From Papio anubis (lineage: Eukaryota; Chordata; Mammalia; Primates; Cercopithecidae), in contig NC_044986.1 in the NCBI RefSeq assembly GCF_008728515.1, positions 62,547,159-62,611,158 on the forward strand: DNA of 64,000 nt. The letters are read 5' to 3'. Under the pieces are notes generated by a model. It was given only the letters and a program-made list of their open reading frames with translations. It was not told the origin of the DNA and ran no database searches. A program made the translations under genes and the position numbers. Shown one piece after another: positions 11,895-25,241 of this stretch (the first letter of the stretch is position 1; every line of letters starts with the position of its first letter).

Positions 11895-12115
11895 CACTAA
11901 ATATATCCTAAATATATATGCACCCAATACAGAAGCACCTAGACTCATAAAGCAAGTCCTTAGAGACCTAGAAAGAGACTTAGACTCCCACACAATAATA
12001 ATGGGAGACTTTAACACCCCACTGTCAATATTAGACAGATCAACGAGACAGAAGGTTAACAAGGATATCCAGGACCTGAACTCAGTTCTGCAACAAGCAG
12101 ACCTAATAGACATAA
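11895..12115 (+). mobile_element. Internal L1 ORF2 fragment, sense
   Basis: Matches the L1 ORF2 endonuclease region around AATATATATGCACCCAATAC and GGGAGACTTTAACACCCC to GACCTAATAGACAT. Both the 5' and 3' ends of L1 are missing, so this is an orphan internal piece rather than a normal 5'-truncated insertion. Confidence 0.88.
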
Positions 12116-12269
12116 TTGTTGAAAAAAGAAAATAAAGTCAAACTACCATTGAATATGGTCCCTGTTGACCTTCTGAGACATGGCTTCTATTATTCTCTTA
12201 TACATATTTTATGATTTCCAAAATCATTCATGATCTTCCATGTCTCTGTCCTTGGGTATATTAAAACCT

Positions 12270-12609
12270 TGGTCTAGACAGTCTGTCCCCTTTGACCTGC
12301 TTGCACAACTCCTACTATTCTTTCAAGCCACTAGGCAAATGTTCCCGCCTCAGGAAATCCATGCTGACTTCCTCATTCCCTATAACAAAACCAACTTTGT
12401 TCCATGTTGTTTGGGATTCACATAAAATGGTATATGCTCTTCGATGAGAGATTCTTCCTGTGTTTTAATTATTTACTTATAAAACTCTCTCTCTCTTGTA
12501 GAATTTGAAATATATCTGAGGGAAAGAATTTTATCTTATTCCTTGAGGTATTCTATATACTACCTGTTATAATACTTGGTACCTGTTAGGCTAACAAGAA
12601 TGCTTGTTA
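12270..12609 (+). mobile_element. L2 LINE 3' end, sense
   Basis: The order matches the L2 3' region: GACCTGCTTGCAC..., a CCTCAGGAAATCCATGCTGAC block, AGAATTTGAAATATATCTGAGGG, CTTGGTACCTG and TTGTTAAATGAATGAATG at the end. Confidence 0.8.
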
Positions 12610-12651
12610 AATGAATGAATGAATGAATGAATGAATGAATGAATGAATGAA
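12610..12651 (+). repeat. (AATG)n tetranucleotide repeat at the L2 terminus
   Basis: About ten uninterrupted AATG/TGAA units. L2 elements end in this motif, so the microsatellite grew from the L2 3' end. A pure run of this length is often length-polymorphic. Confidence 0.95.
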
Positions 12652-14662
12652 GCTCTCATAAGACATTCTTAAATCATGGGTTATGAACATAAGTAAACAC
12701 ATATCTGCGATCTGAAATTAGGCAAATTTAACCCATATTAGGGACATTCAAAGTCACTTACATGAAAAATATTAAGCACTAAAAACCTTCATTATAAATT
12801 AACTAGGGTTTTAACCTAATTTGTAGCATTCAGTTATGAATGTATCATTAAAGCCTACAGTAAATACAGTCATGGTCCAATCTCAACAGAAAGCATATGT
12901 ATATTCTCATATTTCCCCTGGAACAGAAGTACAGGTTTGAGTTTAGAAGGCATAATAATCATCAATTTTTACAAAGCCCACAGATGTACACTTTAATGAC
13001 ACATTAAGAAGCTACCATTTTCAAGTACATTGGCAAGGTCTTTTTTTAAAAAAACAAATGCAACATATATGTATTCTATGAATGTTTACTCTGTATTCAC
13101 TAAGGTGCTCAATTTTATATTGCAGAGCTATTTTTCTTAGTCCTATACAAGTGAAAGAATATTTACAGAAAAAACAATGTTCATTCTTGGAAGATTGATA
13201 ATATGTAATAAACTCTGTAATTTCTCTTTAATTAAAGATGAAATGATAGCTTGTACACACTATTTTTTTCCTACTGAATTTTGCAGAGAAGAAAATATAC
13301 AAAGATATTCACTAACAATGAATGAGTAGTCACCTCTTCTGTAGAAGTATGATCTATATGCCCATGAATGTATTATTTAATGCAGTTAATAATAATATAG
13401 CAAGAAATTTTCTGTTTTTTTTTTTTTGTTGTTGTTGTTGTTTGGCTGTACAGAAGGTTGTGTGATTACTGCTCACAATTAAATAATGCTGTCAGAAGCC
13501 ATGATGTTAAATATTGTTGAAGAATTATAGAGGTAAGGTCAGTGTGGAAATAAAAGTCTTATATAAACATATACAGTATAAAAAAAAAATAAGTGAAATA
13601 AGTGAAAAGAATCTATAACCAGACTTAACCCAAAGCAGCTATAGTAAGAATGTTGGAGTAGATGTATAAATGATCTTTGAAATTTCTAAGATTAAATATA
13701 GCACAAAAGAATTGGAAAAGGTTCACAAATTTTGTATTATTGTGACACTTTCCCATTACCCTGAATGCTTTACAGAATGCTACCAACAACTATTTGCATG
13801 AGGCTCTAAACATAGAATGCCAGAAAAAGAAAATCAAAATGTTAGGTACCTCCCACATATGCATAATAACTAAACATTAAACGGCTTCTTAAAAATGATT
13901 ATTTCTCTGCTATTTGTATTTCTGGTGAACTTAAGTGGCTAAAAGACCTTCATGAAGGCCTGAGTTTTTATGCCTAACTACACAGCCCTTAAACTTTTAG
14001 GGAAGAAGAAAATGCCAAATACCTTGTATATAACTTCCTACTGTTGAATCTCTTTAGACTTTGCTGCTAATGGAATGGGTTTACTCTTTAAACACAGCAA
14101 AAGTCATTTGGCTCTCTCCTCAAATAATTTTTTTTCTGAAGTAGATGCACTTGAGCTCAACAAATGCATCATTTAAAAAAATGAGGTTAAAAGAAAGAAT
14201 ATGTTATTATAGAACAAGCACATTTAGAATACTATGGTTTGAAGGATTGTCACACAGTAAAGATTTTTCTTAACAGCTCCAGAGTATCAGCTTAACATTT
14301 GCTCTGAGGTGAGGGGTGGAATGTCCTGGTGTTAGCGTAAATGCTGAAATGCATTCATTTAAGAGCAGAGAATTGTTGAATTATTAGCAATTTCTATCAA
14401 TCATTTCATGGCCATCTTGAGATGCAAAGGGTGATTTCTATTATGTTGGAAAATAGTAATACACAGGATAATAAAGGAACTGATCTTTGACTAAAAGGTA
14501 CTTTGTTTGGTGCAAGCTTTTTTTGGTGCAAGTGTCTCTGGCTAACTCCAACTTCAGTCACTATAGGAAGTGTAGCACAATAAAATTTTGAAATGCATTT
14601 TTTAAATTATAATTTTTTCTAGCTGTTCAGTTTCACGTATATATATGTATATATAAACAAGT

Positions 14663-14669
<7 letters not shown>

Positions 14670-14747
<78 letters not shown>
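14670..14747 (+). repeat. Compound microsatellite (GT)18(AG)20
   Basis: A pure GT run (to about 14706) passes directly into a pure AG run and then into the antisense Alu, where its poly-T would be expected. The tract therefore replaces or derives from the Alu tail. The GT part can form Z-DNA and the AG part a triplex. Confidence 0.95.
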
Positions 14748-14750
<3 letters not shown>

Positions 14751-15024
14751 AGAAATTCTCCTTCTGTCACCCAGGATGGGGTGCAGCGCCGTAATCATAG
14801 CTCATTGCAACCTCAAACTCCTAGGCCCAAGTGATCATTCCACCTCAGGCTCCCAAGTAGCTAGAACTACAGGAACTCACCACCATGCCTGGCTGTTTTA
14901 ATTTTTTATAGAGAGGGGGTCTTGCTATGTTGCTCAGGCTGGTATCGAACTCCTTGCCTCAAGCGATTCTCCTACCTCAGATTCCAAAAGTGTTGAGATT
15001 ACTGGAGAGAGCCTCTGCACCTGG
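14748..15024 (-). mobile_element. Alu (AluJ-like), antisense
   Basis: TTGAGAAATTCTCCTTCTGTCACCC begins a diverged reverse-complement Alu ending GCACCTGGCC. It has no poly-T; the (GT)n(AG)n tract occupies that place. Confidence 0.9.
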
Positions 15025-15884
15025 CCAGTTTTCAACAATTAAAGCCAGAATTTTAAGGTCAAATGTATTGCCCCAGGGAAAGTAGAAAACAAACAAAATT
15101 CAGTGAGAACAAAATGTGAAATCATTGGCTTTCGACAGCCAAAGTAGAATTTTATAAATCCACAGTCCAGAGAACAGACTGAAAGTAGAGGCACATTTTG
15201 TTTGCAAAAGCTAGACTTGGTTGAGAGGGTAAAAGTTTCTGCTTTTAATTCCTGAAGTGGGATTTTGAATATATCAACAGCAAAGCCTTAAGGGGAAGAG
15301 AGTTTATGCTGTAATCCATCAAGCAAGAAATGATACACTAACAACAGTTTCCTCCCCTGATATCTAGATACGCAAGAAAAAGATTCAGAGAAGAGAAGAA
15401 GAGAGAAAAAGATATTAACTAGTTTTTCTAGAGAAACTGAGCTATAATGCAAAATACATTGAATTTTCTAAACTGTCAAGATTAAGTTTAGCTACCCAGT
15501 GTATATGAGCTCAGAGAGTTAAGCTAAATTTAATTATAAACAAACAAGTTTCCATTTTTGCATACCTGGCTCCATAGCTATAAATTAAAAGCACATTACA
15601 CAGGCAACTACATAAATGTTCAACAAACAAAAACAAGAATACAGTAATTTTTCTTTCCTATTTACCCAAAAAACACGAAGCTAAAAAGCAAATAGAATGC
15701 ATTACTATGTGAGCTAATTGTTGTTTACCTATCTACTTAAAGATGGTCAAAATTTGTTTGGCAAGAGTTTGATTATGATGATTGGTTTCCAAATTAAACA
15801 ATATCCCACAGAAAGATCTAAGCAAATACTAGCTTGAGAATACAGAGTATGCATACAGTTAAATGTAAAATGTAAAGTTCCTTC

Positions 15885-16030
15885 CTCCTCTTTTATGTCC
15901 TAACTCCTTTCTTCTGTCTCTTCTCTCCTAAGTCTTAATATATGCTAGAAAATGTAGATGATATAAAAAATAAAGCACAGTCCCTGTCTGCAAAGGGTTC
16001 ACAATCTAGTAACCAGAAAATAAAGCACTT
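15885..16030 (+). repeat. Ancient interspersed repeat fragment, family unresolved
   Basis: Contains ATAAAGCACAGTCCCTGTC followed by GGGTTCACAATCTAGTAACCAG, the same motif series as near 5.35 kb. Old and diverged. Confidence 0.45.
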
Positions 16031-17034
16031 TTTATTTTATTGTCTTTTATTCTGCCCAATACAATAGTCAAAATGGTAGTCACTTTGTAATTATACAAAA
16101 GTTTTGTTAAACTTTAACAAAATTTGCCCAGCTTCTTTGCACTACAAACTGTTTATTCTTGAGCTTTTAGACAGCTCGAATTTACTTGTCTTACTTTTGA
16201 CAATAATAAAAAGAAAAATAAAGTCCAATATTGCTTTCCAAGCCAATTATCAACAATACTTATACAAACTCTGCAGCACTTATTCACGCACAATTCTATA
16301 GAAAAACACACACACGAAAAAAAAAAAAGTAAGTCATCGAAGCCTTCATATTTCTCTTGGTATGTCTTAAGTAAGCTCTTGTAACAACTTGTGAAGTTGT
16401 TAAGAAATTTATCAAAAGCTTGGAAATAGAAAAAATGGACTAATGCTTGTCCTTTCAATGTCCTGCTGAACAGACATTGCAATCAGCCCACCTGGAAAAT
16501 ATCTAATTCTCCAGGAGTGTGCCTTTGTTCCACTTGCTATTAGTGTTGATTAGGGTATTTTAAAACTCTGTAAAGCATAATGCTCTTTTTTAAAAAAAAC
16601 TCTGATGACCATGTAAATGATTCTTGTTACAAAAAGTGTTATTTTCGTAGAAAAGACAATCCTAAAGGCTACAGCTTCATTGCTCTGTAGGACATTAACC
16701 AGTTGTGTTTCTAAATGAGAAATTTTATTAAACCATTCTTTATCTAAATTTTTTAAACAAGGCTTTTCATTTTAGTGCCTCTCAAAAATAAAATTTTTGA
16801 CACATGTTCATGTTAAATTTGTAAAACTCATGCCTTCAAATTTAGAAAATTATCCATAGACTGTATACCTTGACTTGGAAGCGACTGATTTTTCAATTAG
16901 AATGCTATCCAGAAGAAAAGATATAAAGTGAACATTTTATGTTAAATCATAAACCTATTTTTAAAATGCAGAACTACAAAACTTCTATAACAGAGAAGAA
17001 ACTCTAGGTGATCTTGGGTTTGGCAAGAACTTTT

Positions 17035-17930
17035 AAAATATAACACCAAAAACATAATTAACAAAATTTTTTAAAAAAATGAATACATTGGACTTCATAA
17101 AAATTTAAAACTTCTACTCTGTAAAAGACACTTAAAAGAATAAAAAGATGCTGAGCACTGTGGCTCATGCCTGGAATCCCAGCACTTTGGGAGGCTGAGG
17201 TGGGCAGATCACAAGGTCAAGAGTTTGAGACCATAAACAAAAAATAAAATGGTGAAAATGTAGAGCAATAAGAACTCTCATTCCTCGCTGAAGAGAATGC
17301 AAAATGGCATTTTGGAAGACAGTTTGGAATGCCACTTTGGAAGAGATTTCAGCAGTTGCTTACAAAAGTAAATATGCTTCTACTACACAATCCAGCAACC
17401 ATACCTTGGTATTTACCCAGATAAATTTAAAACTTACATTCACACAAAACCTGCACATGTGTCTTTATAGCAGTTTTACTTGTAACTGCCAAAACTTAGA
17501 TGCAACCAATGTGTTCTTCAGTAGATGAGCGGATAAACTGGAACACTCAGTCAACGGAATGTATAAAAAGCAATGAAAAATGATTTATCAAGCCAAGAAA
17601 AGACATGCAGGAAATTTAAATGCATACTGCTAATGAAAGAAGTCCATCTGAAAGGCTACATACTGTACGATTGCAATTACATGTCATTCTGGAAATGGCA
17701 AAGCTACAGGGACAATAAAATTCCTAGGGAGGGTAGAATGTATAGGTAGAGCACAGGGGATTTTCCAGGTAGTAAAACTATTCTGTGTAATACTGCAATG
17801 GTGAATACATGTTAATATACATTTGTCCAAATCCATAGAATTTACAACACAAGGTGAACCCTACTGTAAACTGTAGGATTTACTTAATACTAATGTATCA
17901 GTATTGGTTCATCAATAGTAACAATAAAGG
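17035..17930 (+). mobile_element. L1M (old LINE-1) ORF2 to 3' region, sense, internally deleted
   Basis: The left part (17035-17147) matches L1M ORF2 at GACTTCATAAAAATTTAAAACTTCTACTCTGT. The right part (from about 17244) matches the later ORF2 (ACTCTCATTCCTCGCTG) and runs into the 3' UTR (CATAGAATTTACAACAC...GGTGAACCCTACTGTAAACT...GGTTCATCAATAGTAACA). Several hundred bases of ORF2 between the two parts are missing and an Alu fragment sits at the join. Confidence 0.85.
17150..17237 (+). mobile_element. Alu left-monomer fragment, sense, 3'-truncated
   Basis: GCTGAGCACTGTGGCTCATGCC to GAGTTTGAGACCATA is the first ~85 bp of an Alu. It stops abruptly without right monomer or A-tail, at the L1M deletion point. 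Confidence 0.9.
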
Positions 17931-18222
17931 ATGTTCTTCAAACATTCTACATTCAGTGTCAAGTCCATTTAAGACCTTAAATAAGCACTGTTTAGCTTCT
18001 AAAATAGGAATAAAAATATTCAATCACATACATTATTTACAGATGTCTACAAATAATGAATTAGGAATTGTGAACATACTACAGTTTTCTGAGAATATAA
18101 CTAAGAAAAAGTTTGGTCCTATTCTTTCCCCAAGTTTCTAGCCTTCACGCAGTAACACCTTCTGGTTGTCAACTGGTTTCTTGGAGTTTTTAACAAATAC
18201 TGTTTCAATCTCTCTTCTTTTC

Positions 18223-18420
18223 CAGGCACTGTGCTAGGCAACAGATACATAATATTTTGTTTAATTCCCATAATAATTCCAAGAGATAGATCTGTTACAT
18301 TTCATTTTTATAGTTGAAGCAAAATGGAGCCTTTGAGCAGATAAATATCTTCTCCAAATTCATAAAATTATAGTAATTTGAGTCATAGCTCAAAATCAAG
18401 GTTTATCTAACCTGCTAAGT
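18223..18420 (-). mobile_element. MIR SINE, antisense
   Basis: CAGGCACTGTGCTAGGCAAC, then TTTAATTCCCATAATAATTCCAAGAGATAG, then CATTTTTATAGTTGAAGCAAAA: the reverse complement of the MIR core and 3' part in order. Confidence 0.8.
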
Positions 18421-19056
18421 TTCTATAAAAATGCTAAAGTCTCATCTGATTTCAAGATAAGGTGATTCTATAATTATATTATTCAGCTATTCCAAATGTA
18501 TAATGGGAAGGGAAAATTATGGGCTTGAAATATTTTCTAAATTTTATAGAAATGGTACAAAAGATTGTTTATGCTATTATAATCTATAGCTGAATGCATT
18601 ATAAGTTTTCACATTAATTTTCATTGGGCATAAGATAATCATCTATGCATTTTAGAAGGATAATTTTAATTCTACAAAGCTCACATTGACTATGCTCTGG
18701 TAATGTTAACATTCTGGATCTGTAATCAGGAGCCATCATAGCCAGAGGGCCTCAAGTATTCTAGAGACATCACCAGGAAAGTGGCCATGTAAGAATAAAT
18801 AAACAAATGAAGTTTAGTGCCTTAGCTACTTAGCTATTCTGGTGTAGGAGCTAAAGTCTAAGTTATTGCATTTTATGGCATTCTTATCCTGACAAAATAA
18901 ACAAACAGAAAAAGTGAAACAAACCTCAGGCATTCTCACTCAGACCATACTCTTTTACCATGTACTCCTCTACTACTGAGCTTTTTCATGTTAATTGTCC
19001 CATTGCTTCCTCTCCCATAGACTGAGAACCTATTAACATCTAGTAACAAAGCACTG

Positions 19057-19081
19057 GGTAAGAAAAAAAAAAAAAAAAAAA
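19057..19081 (+). repeat. Poly(A) tract
   Basis: About 19 consecutive A after AAG, followed by GAAGAAAG. No retroelement body was recognised upstream. Confidence 0.85.
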
Positions 19082-20254
19082 GAAGAAAGCTTTCAGGATA
19101 TTACCAGATTGAACATCAGGACTGTCAGCAGGAACAGACAGTAGTGAGCAGTTCTCCCATAATATGCAATAAAACCATTCAAGTCTTGCACACTGGATGC
19201 TAATGTTGGATGCCTCTGTTGCTGGATTGTCTTATAAAAAACAGTCGGTATTCAACCGGGTACTATTCCTTTTTCATAGTTCAAAATATAGAATAACTTG
19301 AGTGTCCAATTTTGAAATCTGTACTTTCGGGCACAGAAAAGCAAATCCCAGTACTGTTTAAAATAACCTCCTAAAGGTATATGACACATATAGCAGAAAA
19401 GAAACCCTAAACAAATAAAGTACGTAAAATGCAAATGTACAGATACAATTAAGAATAAATCAGTTGCTGATAACCTGGTAAATTTTACTAAGTTTTTATT
19501 TGTTTTTCCCCTCAGAATAATAAGTATATATACAGTTCAAATATCTTTACTACCTTCTAAAATACAGTATCTCTCCACGTGGGAAAAAGAGGCTATTAGT
19601 AGATATATGTCTTAGGGAAGTTCACTTCCCTAGTCAATGAATTAATTTTAAAGTCAAGTACAGCATCCTTTTGCTGAAATTTATTTTTCTCTTATATTTT
19701 GCTCTCAGGTGCACAAAAATTGTCAGAACAGATCCCTCTCTATGAGACAAATTCTCTTCAGTATCATTTGTAATTGTTTCAAGGAAACCATAATTAAAAA
19801 CTTGAATTTACCACACGTATAACAAAGGAGTCCACAAGGTTAAAAGTAAACACAGGGTGTGACTTTTTCCCATGCCCAAATCAGTGTCATTCACAAAATA
19901 TTCTGTATCACCCTGATTGTTTTTATCATATGTAAATTGCTATAAAACTACATGGAATTGGACACCAAATTACAAAGACTAATAAAAAACACAAGGTAAA
20001 AACATATGACTTAAAAGGTACCATGTTTTCAGAAATTCAATATAGTTCATCTTAACTCAGATTTCCAAAAAGTCTATACTGATTATTTACCTTTCCATGG
20101 AGTTTCTCCATGAACCTGCCACAAAACTTTCTAGAAGATTCTCTAACGGACCCTAATCATAGCCATCCAGTAACCTCTTAACAAGATCCTGATTTCACCA
20201 GCATCAGTAATTGTTCTTTTAAGAATTCTCTATTTCTTGATACTCTCTGTAATT

Positions 20255-20602
20255 TTTATTTATTTATTTATTTATATTATTTCAGATTCAGGGGGTTCAT
20301 GTCCAGGATTGTGTAACAGTGAGGTTTGGGCTTCTAGTGTACCCATCACTCACAGAGTAAAAATGATACCCAATAGGTAATTTTTCAGTTCTTTCCTGCT
20401 CCTAGTCTTCCCCCTTTTGGAGTTTGTTATTTCCATCTTCATGTCTATGTGTACCCATTGTTTAGTTCCCACTTATAAGTGAGAACTTGTGGTACTTGAT
20501 TTTCTGTTTCTCAGTTATTTCACTAGATTAATGGCCTCCAGCACCATTTATATTGCTGGCAAAATACATTATTTCATTCTTTTTAATGGCTTCATAGTAT
20601 TC

Positions 20603-20633
<31 letters not shown>

Positions 20634-20695
20634 GGAATATATGTGTGTATATATATACACACACCATATTTTCTCTATGCAATCAAATAATAGAA
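20255..20695 (-). mobile_element. L1 3' end, older primate/mammalian type, antisense
   Basis: (TTTA)n, then TTCAGATTCAGGGGGTTCATG, CACTTATAAGTGAGAAC and TTCATAGTATTC, which is L1 3' UTR and the end of ORF2 in reverse complement. It is interrupted by a (TA)n run and resumes at ATATTTTCTCTATGCAATC. Confidence 0.85.
20603..20627 (+). repeat. (TA)n microsatellite inside the L1
   Basis: About 12 uninterrupted TA units followed by imperfect TATG/TGTA units to about 20665. Likely expanded from a TATATATACC stretch of the L1. Confidence 0.92.
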
Positions 20696-22044
20696 TACAA
20701 AGATATGTATTTATATACTATTATTTTAGTTTCTAATTTAACCCTGAAACAATATACAGGAGCCAAAATCTTATTAAACTGAATAAACTAGACTTATTTA
20801 GATATTAAAAGAGGGATACTAAAAGTCCCTATTGGTTATACTGAACCCATTTTATCCTAATAAGTGGAATGTAATCAGGCAAAATAATTAATGATGTAGT
20901 TTACTGAACTTAATTTTAAAAAGTATTGAAATATCTTAGTACGATTTTCATGGATTAAAATTTTAAGACAGTGATTATATTTTCACCTCAGTTACAAGTT
21001 GGGTATCCATGTGAAAGTGACACCTTAAGTTTCTGACATGTATTAAAACCTTCAGATCCAGAAATGTTTATGAGTAATTTAACCACGGCTTCCCAACAAT
21101 TCATTGGAATAGTTATTAAGCATTTTAAAGAAATGAGTTCATGGTTGGGTAAAGTTAGATCAGGAAATAATAGTTCCCAAATTATCACCCTCAAGCAATT
21201 CCATTTCTAGTAAATAGTCCCCAAATTATGATCCTAAAAGAAATTCCATTATAAATTCCATAGTAAAGAAGATGCTTTCCTATGCATATGTAAATTTACA
21301 GATTCATGTCAAAATAAAATTTAAACCACAACTACTGATTGAAGTGAAACAATGATTTTAATTTATAATGCAAACTAACCATTGGTGAACACAAATAATA
21401 ACTTAATAGAATGTAACAAACCAATATAAGCTTTTTGCTTATAAAGTAACTACATAAAAAAGATGCTTATGACATAATTTTAAGTGAAAAAAATCAGGCT
21501 ATATATCCATTAAATAGGATCTTCATTTAAAATTCATATATTTATTTCTCTACAATATACCATATAATTACATACCTTTTAAGAAAAACGTATGGAAGGA
21601 AATTTCCAAACTCCTAACTGTAGTTTTCAATAAATAGTGGCATTATGAGTAGTTTTTATGCTTTAAAGAATTGATATATTTTCCATAAAATAATATTGCA
21701 TGCAATAATACATATGCATTACTATTTTAAGATTACTATTAAAATTATACTCTATCCTTGATTAGCCATTGTTATTAAACAGAGAACTCTTATAGTTAAG
21801 GCTTAGGGAACTAAGCAAACTACCATTTATTAACATTTATATATTGCTGAATATAACATTGATACCCACAGATACGGCTTAACATCCTTAGTTCTTCCAG
21901 TATTGTTTTTCTCTCTCTCTTTGCCCACCAAATGATAGTAATTCCAAATTGATATTTTTTATTCAATTAGTACTTATATATATATATTCACGTGGTATAT
22001 TCATTCATTCAATTTATGTTTCATTGAATAATGATATATTCATT

Positions 22045-22210
22045 TTAATGAGTATTTTGAGTTCTTACTACAAGGCATTTTGTGAGGTATAGAGAAATTT
22101 CAAGATAAACAACTAACTGTCTTCGCTTTAAAAGAACTCACAGTCTAGTCATAGAAATAAGCACCTAAAGAAATGACTCCAAGGAACGTGATAAATGCCA
22201 TACAGTACAT
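22045..22210 (+). repeat. Ancient interspersed repeat fragment, family unresolved
   Basis: AGTTCTTACTACAAGGCATTTTGTGAGG... then AAAGAACTCACAGTCTAGTCATAG: the same degenerate series as the 5.3-kb copy. Confidence 0.45.
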
Positions 22211-25055
22211 GGGTAAACGATGCTAGACCATTTCTTTTTCCGATGACATACTTACTTTTTCCATATGTGTACATTGTTGCATTATGTACTGTGAATTGTT
22301 CCACTGGGATCAGACTGATCACAATGTGTACTTGGTCTTTATGAAAATAATTTTTTAAAAGTTTTTTGTGTATTTACAAATTCCTGGATGACTGTGGGAG
22401 TAGGGGGTGGGACAATTTTCCTATCAAAATCATAAGTATATGTTTAATAGGCATTGCTGACAATAGTTATTAAGAGTTTGAAGACAAGTAATTGACTTAC
22501 TGTGAGAGTTATTACTAGAGTAATATTTATATAAAAGATATTTTCTTATGAGGGTTTATGTTACATAACCAATTTACAAATAGTATTTTATCACATGTCT
22601 TATATGTTTATATTCTCTTTCTTTTCTTTGCACATTTTAAGTATTTTTAGTTGGCTCTTTCACAACTTGCAAAGTACAATTCATGGCCTTTGTGTACATG
22701 ATTTTAGTTTTGTTTAGATCAGATTTATGAAAAGAGTGGCATGAAAATTAAAAATCTTCCTTGTTAAAGATAGGAACACCAATAGTTCTCTTATTTCCTA
22801 ATTATGTGCTCAAGAACAAATTTTTTGTCTCATACAGAAACTTGGAAAGTGAAAATTGGCATGAATAGCAGTCATATGCCCAGCAGTTAAAATGATTGCA
22901 TGGGATCAGTGTAATGTATCTATGGTATTGTATTTAGAAGAAATTCTTGACAGGACTCAAACATGATGAAAGACAGTAGCATATAGAACACACATCCATA
23001 TAAGGATCACAGTAGGAGAAACCAGTGGAGGTACTGTAATGAGGCCAGTGATAATAAAATCAGGAAGAAAGGTAACATGACAGCAAAAGCACTGATAGAA
23101 ATGAGAGGTATAAAGTATGGAAAAGATAGATAAAACATAAAACAGAACACATTTCTTTTTTAGTGCTAAGACTAAATTAAAAGCAGAGAAATTATAATCT
23201 TCTTTTATTCAATTCAAGATCTTCAATGAAGATATGAAATTTCTTTTAAAAATGCAAAGAGCCCAGTTAGCCTACATAGCTTATTCTCCTTTTAGTTCTA
23301 AACTTCCACTGTCAGACCATCTAATCAAACCATCTCGTACAAATTCAGTGTTATTATCTCAGCAACCTTGCCTGGAAGGCCATTCCTTGCATTTAAGCAT
23401 CTCTGCATGAAAAACAGATTCACAACATCTGGTCTGATTTCCTTTTCCGTTAGTTTTCATTTTGTTGCCTCTTCTATTTTATTTTCTTTTCCAATCATGT
23501 CTGTTGAACTGAAAATAGTAATTTCACTGGTATCTACGTTCTTTATTTCACTTTCTATTTTTAGGGTTAGAGGTCTACCCTGTTGCTTAAGGTTAGTTGT
23601 AAAATAATAACTTGGGGGACTATAATTATCCTTGCTTTCTTCATACAATTTCATATGTTGACATAAGTTTTATTTTCTTATAGTATTATTCATACCAAAC
23701 ACCTGAGTTAAAATTGACTGTGAATATTTTCTCAATGCTGTGTACATCCATGGGCTCTGATTTATTTTCCTTTTCTGCATCTGGTTGCCTCTTGTGTTTT
23801 CTGTGCTAGTGAATTTTCAACATTTTAAGAAAGAAACTGATCACTTAGAACAATATTATTTTAACAGAAAAACACCACAAGAGATATATAATATTATAAC
23901 CTGAATGATAAACATAATACTTGACTTTGACGTCAACAATAAGTAAATGCATGCATATGGCACCCTACCTTCCACCATAATTTATTCTGTGGTGCATGCG
24001 TGCAAAGTGAAGATGCTATATATTATAAAATCACATTAAAGGACCAAAATAAGAACTGGACTATTTTTCTCACACTTAATATGTCATCTGCTATCAAAGG
24101 AAATCAAGCCAAAACGCAAAATTTCTTTGTTACTTATCCTACTATACAGATCTATGCTATCATCTAAAAAAAAAAATGCTGTGTGAGACCTAATATCATT
24201 ATATTTTCAATGAATAGTTACATGTGGTGAATTTAATCATGTTCCAGTGCTACTGCTTTCTCTATAACTGACTTATATGATATATGTTCAGTTCTCGAAG
24301 TGTTAATTTTTATAATTTGCTGTCAGGTGCCAGGAAAAAATATATCCCCTGATACTGATAATGCCACTTTTCTGTTCCAACAAACCTAAGTTTATGCCAC
24401 TTGTTTATAAGTTGTATATGTCAAAATCATCTCCTTGTCAAAACAGCAAACTTTGAAGATTAACTCATAAATATACTAATAATTTACAATGGCTTAAAAA
24501 AATTAAGATCCTAAAGGCATATACATATGCATATGCATATTCACACAGAGATATATGCGTGCATATATATATACATGCTTTTTATAGCCTATTAAATTTA
24601 GTATTTATAAGACTAATCCTGAAGCTAAGAAGCTAATAATAAATTAAAACAAAACGAAGAATCAAAACATGTTTACAAAGAAAATATAAAAAATAGAAAA
24701 GAAGAACACAAATAAACCAACCATAAGGTTCAAGAGAATTACCATTAATATCCTACAGATTTGTCACTATACTTTCTGGCAGCCAAGGCAAAAGAGAAAC
24801 ATAATCTGTTGGAACATGAGATAATTAGTAATTTTTATCATTTGCTTTTTATATAACTTAAATATTCTCTTTGCCAAACTCTTTTGCCCTAATGGATAGC
24901 TTTGAAGATTCTATACTATAAATGGGTTATTGACTGAGGGATCTAATGGCAAATGAAATCAATAATACCTACAGTAAGCTCTTCAAGCTGTCGATATTGG
25001 CATGTGTGAGAAAGAGTGATATATATAGATATAGATATAGATAGATAATATATAA

Positions 25056-25241
25056 ACATATATATATATATATAAAATACATATATTCATAAGTGGCAGC
25101 TCTGTTTCCACCTCTCTCCCATGTCAATTCTATAACTGCATGTCATAGATACATATATATATATATAAAATACATATACTCATAAGTGGCAGCTCTGTTT
25201 CCACCTCTCTCCCATGTCAATTCTATAACTGCATGTCATAG
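25056..25241 (+). repeat. Near-identical ~93-bp tandem duplication
   Basis: Units at 25056-25148 and 25151-25241 both run from ACATATAT through AAGTGGCAGCTCTGTTTCC to GCATGTCATAG. The non-AT part differs only by one T/C (ATATTCAT versus ATACTCAT); the TA run differs in length. An irregular (GATA)/(TA) run precedes them at 25019-25055. Confidence 0.97.

Noticed and set aside
12610..12651. Regular short repeats considered as a CRISPR-like or VNTR array
   Set aside because: It is a simple AATG microsatellite at an L2 end, in a vertebrate genome.
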